Below are positions 1-10,338 of a DNA stretch of 24,237 nucleotides, piece by piece. Below the pieces are notes generated by a model. That model was not told the DNA's origin and did not search any database. It was given only the letters and a program-made list of their open reading frames with translations. Location of the stretch: NCBI GenBank assembly GCA_004114245.1, contig QZWS01000121.1, positions 1 through 24,237 on the forward strand, written 5' to 3'. Both the position numbers and the translations under genes were made by a program. Within the stretch, counting starts at the first letter, position 1. Each line of letters begins with the position of its first letter. The stretch comes from Zoopage sp. CT-All. Lineage: Eukaryota > Zoopagomycota > Zoopagomycetes > Zoopagales > Zoopagaceae.

Positions 1-653
1 CTCACACAACTTCCCTCACCTCGCTACATATGTACAATAAAGCAAGACGAAACGGCAAAAGAAGAGTAGATCTGGGGGCAAACTTTCTGGCCCTTCCCCT
101 TTGCTCAGACAAGTTCTGCGCCGGTCGCTTCTCGCGCACCTCAAGGGCTGAGACTATTGCTTGGTTTTTGGTCACAGTTTATCAAGCGCACCTCAGGGAC
201 CAGGGAGGCTATTGCTTACCTCCTGTGGATGAATAGCGAGTCATGAATGAGGACAGCTATAAGATGCTGACCACAATGGTGTGCAATAAAGTCAATGGTG
301 CACTGTTCGGAAGAACGGTGCGTGGCCTATTATTAGCCATCTAATTTTGACAGTAGCCAATGTATCACTCTTTGTGTGCCTTTTGCCCTGCCCATGTTCC
401 TGTGGGTTTAAAGTGCGTTGAACGCCTTCACCCCGTTTCGTCTTCTTTTGTTTTGTCACTGCTCCACTCTTCCTCATCCACCATTGCTCCTTTGCATCTC
501 ACACCCATAGCATAGCGCTTCTCATTCGTTGCCGTCTCGCGCTCCCTCGCTTCAGCATTTGGAATCCTCTCAAACACCAGCACAGAATTAGTCGCTCGAG
601 AGGGCAGTCGAACTTGCTCTTATCGGATTCGTTTCACAGAAAAAAACAAACAA
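1..653. other. Intergenic region upstream of the DUF7137-like gene
   Basis: I see no supportable gene here. Short ORFs on both strands have no recognisable domain, and I could not join them through plausible splice sites. The right half (about 480-650) is rich in C/T runs and probably holds the promoter and 5' leader of the secreted-protein gene starting at 654. An imperfect direct repeat lies at 134-217 and is listed separately. An AATAAA-like string near 36-42 could be the 3' end of a gene to the left, but nothing confirms it. Confidence 0.6.
134..217. repeat. Imperfect direct repeat of about 31 bp (two copies)
   Basis: The copies at 134-164 and 186-217 both start GCGCACCTCA and both end CTATTGCTT, with a few substitutions and a small length change between. 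They are in the same orientation, with start points 52 bp apart. No gene overlaps them. They could be a local duplication or the remnant of a short dispersed element. Confidence 0.5.
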
Positions 654-1635
654 ATGGTGGCCCCATCATTGAGCTTCAGGAGAGCCCTTGAACGCGCATT
701 CTTTCTGGCCTTCTTGGGATTCCTCTGCTTGTCTAATGTCCATGTGCAGGGTCAAGGTAGAGCGTCATTCAACTAGTCAAAAAAAACAACGCTGCATAAC
801 AAGAGAAGAAAGGGGATAAGAAAGGACGCTCCTATCCACTCCCTTTCGTCTGCTGATAACGGCTCCTTTTCTCACACTGGGTAGGCGCATCGTCCTCCGC
901 CTCGCAAGCGGCCACCACAACTGGGTCTCAACCGTCCGGATCGACTGGTGGTCCACAGTCTTCAGGATCACCAACGGGAACAGCCACATTACCCGGACCG
1001 ACTGGTCCACTGCCTACCACCAAACCGAGTGATCCCCCTGCACACTTGACGATGCTGGAGCCCAAAGCAGATATCAAGAACCCGCCACTGTTTCCGCTGG
1101 GTAAAGATATTGTCTTTGCCTGGAATATCAGCGATTCCCAGAACCTGATTATGAAACCAACGAATCTTACCATCGAGGCCTACTTATCTGGCACGAACAT
1201 TATCACCATCGCCAGTGGCTTGCCTGGCAATACCTTGAACTATACCTGGCCAGGTGCAAATCAAATCAATGCGACCAACCCTATCCAGACCCAAATTTAT
1301 ACAATCCGCATTTTCGATGGACAGGTTGGACGTTTTGGATTTATTCCTGGCGGATACTTGGAAACGTATATTGGCCTTAAGATTGGTCTTTATCAACCAG
1401 GGTCGTACACGCCTGGCAAGGACCAGTTTCGTAAGTTCCTGCAGTGCCACGAACGTTCGTTTATACTCGATGGGATTTGCGACTGACCTGAGAATCTTTT
1501 GTATGTTTCTCTGTAGCGCCCGTGTGTGCCACCTGTGATTTCTCAAAGGTGACGAACGGCGGAACGAGGAGCCAGCTTCCAGGGTTGTTCATAGCTTTGA
1601 TCGCCTTGATGTCGACAACCGTAGCAATGTGGTAG
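654..1635 (+). CDS. Secreted/GPI-type DUF7137 domain protein, 3 exons
   Basis: Spliced model: 654-756, 885-1430, 1517-1635; 255 residues. Residues 1-34 look like a signal peptide, with a hydrophobic core FFLAFLGFLCLS at 16-27 and a small-residue exit. A Ser/Thr/Gly/Pro-rich linker follows to about residue 80. The body, with FAWNISDS, an NYTWP-like strand, YTIRIFD and a closing YTPGKDQF, is the immunoglobulin-like pattern I associate with the fungal DUF7137 family. The C-terminus has a CATC pair and then a hydrophobic end, LFIALIALM, as in a GPI-anchor signal. Both introns are GT-AG (128 and 86 nt; donors GTAGAG and GTAAGT). Skipping the second would end the protein in an unrelated 20-residue tail and lose both the cysteine pair and the hydrophobic end. 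Function unknown; probably cell surface. The family call is from recalled pattern, not a search. Confidence 0.8.
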
Positions 1636-2056
1636 TCCCGTCCCCACTCTGTTCCTTATCACGCCTGAATATGAAACGGTGATTAAGCACTTGCTGTGCC
1701 TGAAGAAAGGTGTTTAAATCCAATATTGCCTGGATATAGATGCATGACGTGTCAATCAATTTTTTTTTGTGTGTTTATTTGTCTCTATAAGTGCCTGAGT
1801 GCTGAAAAAAAAGATTGAGTGACCGAATCCGTTTATGAATTGAGATTTCGCAGCAAAGAAAAAAAAACACCTTCTTGTTTCGATCCATCAAGGCAGTCAG
1901 CAGTAGCAGATCCATCTACGCTCCTTCCCCGCTCACTCTCGCAACTCACTCTCTCTGCCGCCCCCTTCACCCGTCGTCTTCCTTGGATTTTCTTGATCGC
2001 ATCCCCTCGATTGAAGAAAGCCAGCACACACACACCCCTCTCTTACTTGATCCATC
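1636..2056 (+). promoter_or_regulatory. Intergenic region with pyrimidine-rich leader of the eIF3c gene
   Basis: This 421-bp stretch holds the 3' end of the DUF7137-like gene and the promoter/leader of eIF3c. From about 1895 to the start codon the + strand is dominated by C/T tracts (CTCACTCTCTCTGCC, CACCCGTCGTCTTCC), with a short CA repeat near 2024-2036. Such pyrimidine-rich leaders are common upstream of highly expressed fungal genes. I see no clear TATA box. Confidence 0.45.
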
Positions 2057-5000
2057 ATGTCTCGATTCTTCCGCGCAGGAGAGAGCGACTCTGACGACAC
2101 AGAGTCTGATTACTCTGAGGAGTTGTCGGCCTCTGAGTCTGAAGACCATTCGGATTCTGATTCCGATGACTCGTCCGATGACGAGCAAGGCGACAAAAAA
2201 AAAGGCAACCGTTTCGAGCGATCCTTCTCTGACTCTGACAGTGATGACGATACCGTCCGCGTCGTTCGCTCGGCAAAGGACAAGCGTTTCGAGGAGATCG
2301 AGCAGGCCGTGACCTCGATGGCCAACGGCCAGAAGATCAACGACTGGGTCTCTGCACAGAATGGTAAAGATCAATAGCACAAAAAAAATATATGGCAGAT
2401 GGCGCATCAGGATTATCACCTTGCCGCAGGATGCAGGATTATGATCCTTATGGTCAGGATGATCAAAAAGGATGCTCGAATTTTACAGGGATAGACCGCA
2501 GTAGCTCCGTCGACCGCAGCAGCATCTTTGAACGTGAAAGCGCTTTTTTCAGTATACACATCAGGACGCTACTGGATTTTACTTGGGCCACATACTGAGC
2601 ACCTACCCAGCGCGTTTTTCGTATCTGGAAGAAAAGATAGCAAATCATCTGCAGAAACGTATGACAAAGACCCTCAAACTCACCCCTTGCCACCTTCTCT
2701 GCGCTCACCATGACTGGTAGAATTCGACCGCGCCAACAAGGCTCTTCAGAAGTCTGCCGGTATCATTGCCCAGACTGGTGTCCCCAAGTTTTATATCAAG
2801 GCCGTTGCCGAGTTGGAGAAGGCCATTCAGAGCGCTTTGGAGAAGGAGAAGTCTGCTTCCAAGAAGATGAACGCCTCCAACGCCAAGGCCTTGAACTCCA
2901 TGAAGCAAAAGGTCAAGAAGAACAACCGCCTCTACGAGACCCAGATCCAAGAGTACGAGAAGGATCCCGAGAACTACGACGTGGAGGAGGAGGAAGTTGT
3001 TGCCGCCCCCAAGAAGGAGAAGAAACCCAAGAAGGTTGTCTCAGACTCGGATGAGGACGAGGAGGATGGTGCTGAGCCCGTCGATGATGGCTTCACCCCC
3101 GTTGGCGCTGGCGGAAAGACCGTTGAGTTCACTCAGGAGAACCTGTTCAAGAAGCTTAGAGAGGTCGCTGATGCCCGTGGAAAGAAGAACACCAACCGCG
3201 AGGAGCAGGTTCGCGTCCTGGAGAAATTGTTGCACATCAGCAACACCCCCTACCAGAAGATCCGCGTCTTCCTCAGCTTGATCTCTGCTCAGTTTGACTT
3301 TGCCGTCGGTCTTTCTGGCTTCATGAGCATTCCTCTCTGGAAGAAGTACGTGGTCACCACCTCCCTGATAGCCGATTACTTCAGATGTGCATGGATCTGT
3401 TTGAACACAATCGGCTAACAATTGCTCATTGTCATATCACTTTAATTCCTGCTCTCTTTTAGCGCTGAGAAGTACCTGAACGGTTTGTTGACTGTCTTGG
3501 AGTCCAACCAGGACTATGTTGTCAAGGAGGATGCCCCAGAGGAGGACGACAGTGACAAAGATCGCTCGCCCCAGAACGGCGAGACCATCTTCATTCAAGG
3601 ATCGATCGTCGCCTTTATCGACCGCTTGGACGATGAGTTCACAAAGTCCCTCCAGAACATTGACCCCCACACTACCGACTATGTTGATCGCCTCAAGGAC
3701 GAGGTCGGTCTCTACACCGTCATTGTTCGCTCCCACGCATACTTCACTCGCCTCCAGCAGATTGATGCCGTCTGCCGCACCACCATGAGACGTCTGGAGC
3801 ACTTGTACTTCAAGGTGAGTTTTATTATTCCACTTTTTACTGTCTAGTAGAAATTTGCCGCAGTCGCTTTCGATCAGCTCAGCTCTTAACACACCACGCC
3901 TTCGATTCTCATCGTCACCGCTCTTCATCCTATCTAGCCCGATGTTGTCATTGTCGCTGTGGAGAGTGCCACTGCTGCTCTCTTGCCCCCCAATGTCGCC
4001 CAGGCCAGCAAGGACTCATCCAACCTCATCCACGACCTGTGCGTGTACTTGTACAAGAACGCCTCATCCCTTCTCCGTACTCGCGCCATGCTCTGCCACA
4101 TCTACCACCACGCCCTTCACAACCGCTTCTTTGTCGCTCGTGATATGCTCTTGATGTCGCATTTGCAGGAGACCATTCACCAGGCCGACGTCACCACCCA
4201 GATCTTGCACAACCGCACCATGGTTCAGCTCGGTCTCTGCGCCTTCCGCGGAGGCATGATTAAGGAGGCTCAGTCGGCCCTGCAGGATATTTCAGGAACT
4301 GGTCGCGTCAAGGAGCTGTTGGCCCAGGGCCTGTCCCTCCAGCGTTACGGCTCTGCCTCACCCGAGCAGGAGAAGCTCGAGCGTCAGCGTCAGCTCCCCT
4401 TCCACATGCACATCAACCTTGAGCTTCTGGAGTGCGCCTACTTGACCTGCTCCATGCTCCTCGAAATCCCCGCCATGGCCTCTGCTGGCGCCAACCCCGA
4501 GGGTCGCAAGAAGGTGATTTCCAAGCCCTTCCGCCGCATGCTCGACTACAACTCTCGCCAGGTCTTCACCGGACCCCCCGAGAACACTCGCGATCACATC
4601 ATGGGCGCAGCCAAGGCTCTGGCCAGCGGCGAGTGGCAAAAGTCGATCGAGTTGATCAACGCCATCAAGATCTGGGATCTTATGCCCGAGACCGAGAAGA
4701 TCAAGGAGATGTTGGGTCGCAAGATCCAGGAGGAGGGTCTCCGCACCTACCTGTTCACGAACGCCTCTTACTACTCGTCTGTCAGTCTTGAGCAGCTCGC
4801 CAAGATGTTTGACCTTCCCTTGTCGAACACCATCTCGATCGTCTCAAAGATGGTCTGGAACGAGGAGTTGTCTGCCAGCATTGACCAGGTCACCAACGTC
4901 GTCATCTTGCACCATGTTGAGGCAAGCAGAGTTCAGTCCCTTGCACTGGCCTTTGCTGAGAAGGCTGCTGGATTCGTTGAGGGCAACGAGAAGTTGCTGG

Positions 5001-5176
5001 AGCTCAAGAGCCCTCAGCAGGGAGAGCGTCCCAAGAAGGGACCCAACGCCAACAAGGATCAGGCATCCGGAAAGCAGCAGCAGCAGCGTACCATGGGTCC
5101 CCGTGGTAGCGGTCGTGGAGGACGCAATCAATTTAACAATGGTCTTGGCAACAGCGTGCGGGGAGGCCGCAAGTAA
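2057..5176 (+). CDS. NIP1: Eukaryotic translation initiation factor 3 subunit c (eIF3c/Nip1)
   Basis: Spliced model: 2057-2363, 2721-3345, 3463-3814, 3938-5176; 840 residues, in the family range. eIF3c is a core eIF3 subunit that bridges the 40S ribosome, eIF1 and eIF5 during start-codon selection. Visible here are the family start MSRFFR, an acidic Asp/Ser/Glu N-terminus (to about residue 75), the conserved stretch beginning RFEEIEQAV and INDWV, then EFDRANKAL, and LLTVLESNQDY after the second intron. The C-terminal PCI region spans about residues 585-755 and includes LRTYLFTNASYYSSVSL and a winged-helix segment. A Gly/Arg-rich tail ends the protein. The first intron is long (357 nt); it restores the codon GAA in the conserved QNEFDRA junction. 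Introns two and three are 117 and 123 nt. The gene is convergent with HAUS6. Confidence 0.96.
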
Positions 5177-5744
5177 AAAAAACGCCAGGAACGCAGGTGT
5201 TGACACAAGGATATCCGTTTTATTGTGAGCTCTCTTTTTCTTTAGGGGAGTTTTTTTCTGTCCTTTTGGTTTGTTGAGGTTCGTTGAGGTTCATTGATTA
5301 TTTTTTCATCTTTTTCATTGTTATTTTTTTATACTAGTCTGGTTTTTTTTTTTCTCTCCCTTTTCACATTCTCTTTCATTTTTCACACCACAAAAACATG
5401 CATCATACTCGCAAGAAGAAGACGCGGCGGAAAACGGCGGAGCAAGAATGGGTCTGTAGAAGGACAAAAGAAAAAAAAACATAGGCAAAAAAAATAACAA
5501 TCTTTTTTCATATATATATCAGATGCATTGTCGCGATGTAGAATGAAGGCGGGCCATCGCTCAAAATGCCTGATCCTATCCTGCTGTAGAGTTCAGGCGG
5601 GTCAAGAATTCGTAATAGCATAAAGTAGGGAAAGCGGTCATGTTGTTCTTCCTTTGCAAAGCCGTGCAGTGTGCTCGGCCTGTTCGCGGCTGTATTTTCT
5701 GCTAAACCGCAGACACGTCTATGGGATTATGTACAATCAAGCTA
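5177..5744. other. Tail-to-tail region between eIF3c and HAUS6
   Basis: This is a 568-bp convergent interval with no gene I can support. It is strongly strand-asymmetric. The + strand has T-rich runs from about 5225 to 5390, as expected of 3' UTR and polyadenylation sequence of eIF3c, then A-rich runs near 5465-5500 that would be T-rich in the HAUS6 direction. A short TATATATAT tract lies at about 5511-5519. No canonical AATAAA was identified. Confidence 0.5.
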
Positions 5745-8700
5745 CTATGTGAACGCCTCCGTAGTCTCCCACAGAATCTCCTCGGGATCCAAACCTTCGG
5801 GCATGGCTTCGCCCAACAGACCCTCAGTCGCCTCATTGTTGCTGAATATAGGCTGCAGCTCAGAGTTGAGCATCGTGCAGTCCTCGCCCACTTGGTCCTC
5901 AGCAAGAAACGGATCCTGTGGCATGGGCTCGTCCAGGAATCGCTTCGCTTCAGCATCCTGCGTCTGTACACGGCTGGACGAATCATCTATGCGCTCTCTA
6001 CTCTTGCCCAGTATTGGTTGCCCCATTGGCTTAACGGTGAGATCAGACTTCCGCCCAATTCTCTTTGGTAGCACGAAGTTTGCCACGTTCCTTGATTGCG
6101 ATGACAACATGGACGCCGTCAGCGAGCGCTGTGCGCTCAAACGAGGCATCCGAAGGGGCGAAACTGCTGGCGGACTAAATCCTCGACTGTCGTCTACGTC
6201 GTCGTCAGGATCGTCTTCACTTGCATTCTCCGCATTAGGTTCCCCAAGACCTGTGGCTTGCCTAGCCTCTGACTGACTCGAAAAGGGGCCTGCGTCTGAA
6301 TGTAACGACTTGGATGATAAAGAGGACCATGACGAGAATGAGGCCGGTGTGGACGACGGAGGCGAAACGTTGCGGCTGCGGCCAAACACAGAGACCTTGA
6401 GTGAGCCAAGATTCGACTTTGATAGCTGCCCGAACGGCGGTGGTAACAATCGACCTCTCTTGGCAGCCATGCTCTCCTCCAGCCTCTTGTTCTCCATATC
6501 AATCATCCGGGGTGACTTGGGTTTCCACGACGGTGGTCGGCCCCAGGGATTACGGCTGGCCCTCAAATCCACTTGCGCGGTGACCGCCTCAGTCTTGCGA
6601 TCAGACCTCGCCATCTTCTCAGGCGTTGTTGGAGAAATCTTGGCCTGTACTTGTGTGAGCTGCATTGACTCCAGCTTCTCCACTTTTGGCTCGACACTGG
6701 TGCCGATTGAACTGTGCGAGTGTCCATCAACCTCATTGTCATTATTGCATATCCTGTCAAGAACCACAGAGTTGCCTGTCAACAGGTGATTAACCCTGAC
6801 CGAGGCAGCGAGTGGCCTAGTCGGCCTCTTGTTGGCTAAAGGGCTTGTAGGATAATCTGACTTTGCAGTCCGAGGGCTGTCTAGCAGAAATAATCCAGAG
6901 GCAGACGGCGACTGAGGAACAGCTTTTCCCGCCAATCCTGATGAACGCTCTTCAGTCCTCTGCAGCCCACTTGAAGTCTTGAATCGCGTGAAAATGGACG
7001 ATGCAAAAGGTGAGGGCTTCAGCGCTGTCTTGGGCGAAAGTGATTTGCGACCGAATTTATCGTCCGACTTGGATGGTGGCGTCAAGGCACTGAATGGGCG
7101 CGATAATTTCGGTATCGCCGTATCCGCCAGCATCTCGTAGAGTTTTTTCTGCTGGGGTGTGTGCAGGAACATGATGGGCATTTTTAGGCCGGCGGAGGCC
7201 CCGTCGACGCTCGATACCTTTATGGGCTTTGGTGTCGGAGCGCGCAAGTCGTCCAAGGTCAGCTTGGGCGATCGAACCGCAAGGGTCCGTTTCCGGTCCA
7301 ACACCCGGGAGGAAGGGGAGCTGGGTACGGACTGGTCAGTCAAGTTGTTGTTCAAGGACCTCTCTTTTACGGGCGTCTTTAGTTCCACATTACTGGTCGC
7401 TCGTCGACCACCAACATTAATCTCAAAAGAGTCGATTTTCGTTCTCTTTGACGGCGTCTCTGGAGTCTCATGCGAGCCGCAGTCGAATACGTCGATTCGC
7501 TTTGTTTGTTGTGGGTTGTCGGGCGTAGAAGGTGTCTCCTGCGATAAACCATGGTTTTCCACTGCCGACGGGACATATCGTTTTGAGTGAAAGTCAGACG
7601 ACTGCCTCCGTTTTTTCGATGCGCCCAGTCCTTGAAATATGGATTTGGAGAAAATGGCACTTGTCGCCAGAACGGGTTTTGCTACCACAGTGCGGTCAAC
7701 TACCACTTCGGGCTGTAATTGCAGTTTGGGTGAATGGGTACGATGAACTGAATGCCTGGTCTTCGCAACGTAAAGGATCACAGGCGAGGAAGGCTTTACC
7801 GAGAGTATCAAATGCGCATCTATATCCCCGGAGAAACTCGTATCAGATTACATGTCTAGAGGTCAACTTCGAGAAAAAAAAAGCGCGGATGTCTGTAAGC
7901 CTCTTACCCTTCCCGCTAAGGGCCTCGCGCAGGCCACGGTGTGCGCTCCTATTGAAAACTTGCGTCTTGGGTCCTGAGGCACCAAGAGTGTCCCTGATAC
8001 GCTGGACTTGATCTGAAAATGATCCCTCTACATACAGGACGGTGGAAGCATGAGCGTTTGCCTAATACGTCTATGTTACCCTGGCGGATTAAGTCCCTAC
8101 ATCCTCTTACCATCGTTGGCTGAAGGTCCCAAACAATAAGCAACGCTCCTTGAGCACGCAATTGCGTCCTGAGTTGCACTGTTCGCAGCATTCGGCGAGC
8201 GGGTGTCTGCGATGCGGTTTTCGAGCTGCGGCACCGTCGATAGTAAGCGTCGGTAGGGTCTCTGCATAGTGTTATTCTCCCTAATGGTTACAATGATGGT
8301 TTCAGAAATAGGCACTTTGAAGCACAAACGCTGCGCGCAAAGACTGTAGTTGCATTGGTGTTTACCTTTTGAGTCTTTCCACACGCCTGTTGGCCTCTTG
8401 CAATCTAATCTCCAGCTTCTTACGCGATCCTCGTATCCGCTGAAGCTGGAGGCTATGGCTGCTGGACAAGTCCTTTAATGGTCCCGTATGATTAGACGGA
8501 GTTTCTACGCCACTCTCGTACGAGCGGGAGGTCCTGCTCCCCAGAACTTGGAGCGAGCGCTTCCATGCCAGGAGTACTTGGGCAGGGTCAACGTTTGGTC
8601 CTTGAGCACGCTAGCGGTCATTGATCATCAAGAGAGTAGAAATATATAAGTACAGCAAACTCTCGACGGAGTCTCTCAAGGCTTGGATCTCGTCATATCC

Positions 8701-10024
8701 CGAGGTTTGATTCCAAGTACCTTGATATGACCGTGCTCCTGTATATGTGTTGGAAAGTCCGCAACGTCTGCGATCATCTTGCGTCCATTCAAAACTGAGC
8801 TTCCATTTCCTTGATCAGAGTCCAGCATCGACTGAAGGCTCTCCTTGCGGTCAAGATTCCGTTCCACGAAGCTAAGAATTGGTCGCCACTGACCGTCGAT
8901 TTTCTCAATCCAGCGGTCTTCCAGGATGCGAAGTTCATCGTAGGAAAGTTGCGTCGTCCTCTCGGCCAGTTGGTGGTGATGAGCCATAAATGTCCGTCGC
9001 TCTGCCTCGATGGTGTCCTACAAAAATTCAAGACGATTATGATCCGACTCAACAAGCCAGTAAGGCAAACATCAGGTATGCCAAAAGACCCCAAAGTGGC
9101 CTACGCGAGACAACAACGTACCCGCTCTTTCTTAAACCTGTCCATTTTCTCTGTCATCTCTCGACTCATGCTATCCCACTGCCGACGCGTTTTTTGTTGC
9201 TTATCGATTTCCTGGATGAAATCACGGGATCGACTCACGATATGCGAGTCTATCATCTCGAGCAACGCCTCTTCCTCTTGGGTGGATCCGGGCACCGTGC
9301 CGGCTAGACAAAGAAGCCTTCCATCGTTATCGTTAGGCTCATCCGGCCGCTGCCAGTTCAAATCACGTATGACAGCTCGTGAGAGAACAAAGGTGGAGAG
9401 GGCCAAAATCAGCTTTTCTATCCGTTCACCGATAGATTCATCGAGATAGCTCCTTCTGATCGTTGGCAGGAAGACCCCAAGCCCGGCTGATGGACCCGTC
9501 TTTCCGGTGGCCACCGAGCTAGAGCCACATTCCCGAGCCATGGTGTCCGCCTCCGATGGTACCATGTTGTTTCCGATCCCAAAGGAGCCTTCTTTCCTGA
9601 GCTCCTCGAGCCACTTAAACGATACGTTTCTCAACTCCCGGGCATCATGTCGATCCAGGACTGGCCAGCAGTCCCTGAAGCGTTGTTGGGCCAGAGCCTT
9701 GTCGAGCCGCGTGAAAAGAAACCAGAGAACAAACTCCAAGGCCCTTGTGGATTGGTGTCCTTTGGCAAACATGAGCCTGTGTAGCTCTAAGGGCTTGGTG
9801 GCGCCAGTGGATCCGTGGCTGTAGGTGTCTATGACAATATGCTGGTGTTGGTGTAGGTCCTGGAACTGAAACGGCGTGGATGCTTCGTCTGGCGACTGAG
9901 AGACACCCAGTTCCGATATTGCGGTGCCTTGCTGTTTGGAAGAGTACTCCTGCACTCCGAGAAGAATGAGGTTTGTCCAGAATACCGATCGCACATTCTC
10001 GGGCGAGGAACGGTGCTGGGCCAT
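5745..10024 (-). CDS. HAUS6: HAUS augmin-like complex subunit 6 homolog, 6 exons
   Basis: Spliced model (minus): 10024-9122, 9017-8721, 8610-8366, 8280-8111, 8012-7908, 7819-5745; about 1264 residues. Augmin recruits gamma-tubulin to existing microtubules to branch spindle fibres. The first exon carries the HAUS6 N-terminal domain: a LEFVLWFLFTRLD helix, the RFRDCWPVLDRHD motif, FKWLEEL, then LPTIRRSYL and a FVLSRAVIRDL helix. Exons 2-3 encode coiled-coil-like sequence (ERRTFMAHHHQLAERTTQL; AQVLLAWKRSLQVL). The last exon gives residues 574-1264, a low-complexity tail with many SP/TP sites, ending EGLDPEEILWETTEAFT. Every junction keeps frame; introns are 85-110 nt. Exon 5 might instead start at 8027 (five extra codons). 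The start ATG follows the HAUS6 pattern. The long C-terminal tail is expected of the family, but its own sequence is not diagnostic. Confidence 0.88.
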
Positions 10025-10338
10025 GGGAAGTGGAGAGGTGGTGCGTGGTGGGTTGCGAAGGGGGTTGGCGGAAGACGGTATTTTCTCGGTAGATTAACAA
10101 GGCTGAGGAGAGCACATGACTACCATAACCTGCTCCTGTTGGCACTGCTGGACGGAGTTGATGGGTAGCAGATCTGTCGGGTTGTCCTTGCGTGGAATGA
10201 GTGGAGACAAGGAGGCAACGCAGCCATGAACGAACGAAAACACACTTCAAAAAGTTCAAAACGCGTCAAAGTCAAATGTTGCACGTGATTTTAATTCCTG
10301 CTTCCCTACCCCCGCACCCCACTGGCACTCTGTGTGCC
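10025..10338. other. Intergenic region: HAUS6 promoter and CCT5 3' end
   Basis: This 314-bp interval lies between the HAUS6 start and the CCT5 stop, both on the minus strand. It must contain the HAUS6 promoter and the CCT5 3' UTR. Read on the minus strand it has C/T-rich leader sequence just before the HAUS6 ATG (10025-10070). I see no RNA gene or repeat. Confidence 0.5.

Noticed and set aside
5745-7811. A separate Ser/Pro-rich (securin-like) gene on the minus strand
   Set aside because: The long frame has no ATG at its start (it opens with TTG). It joins in correct phase to a five-exon chain coming from the HAUS6 N-terminus, so it is the last exon of that gene.
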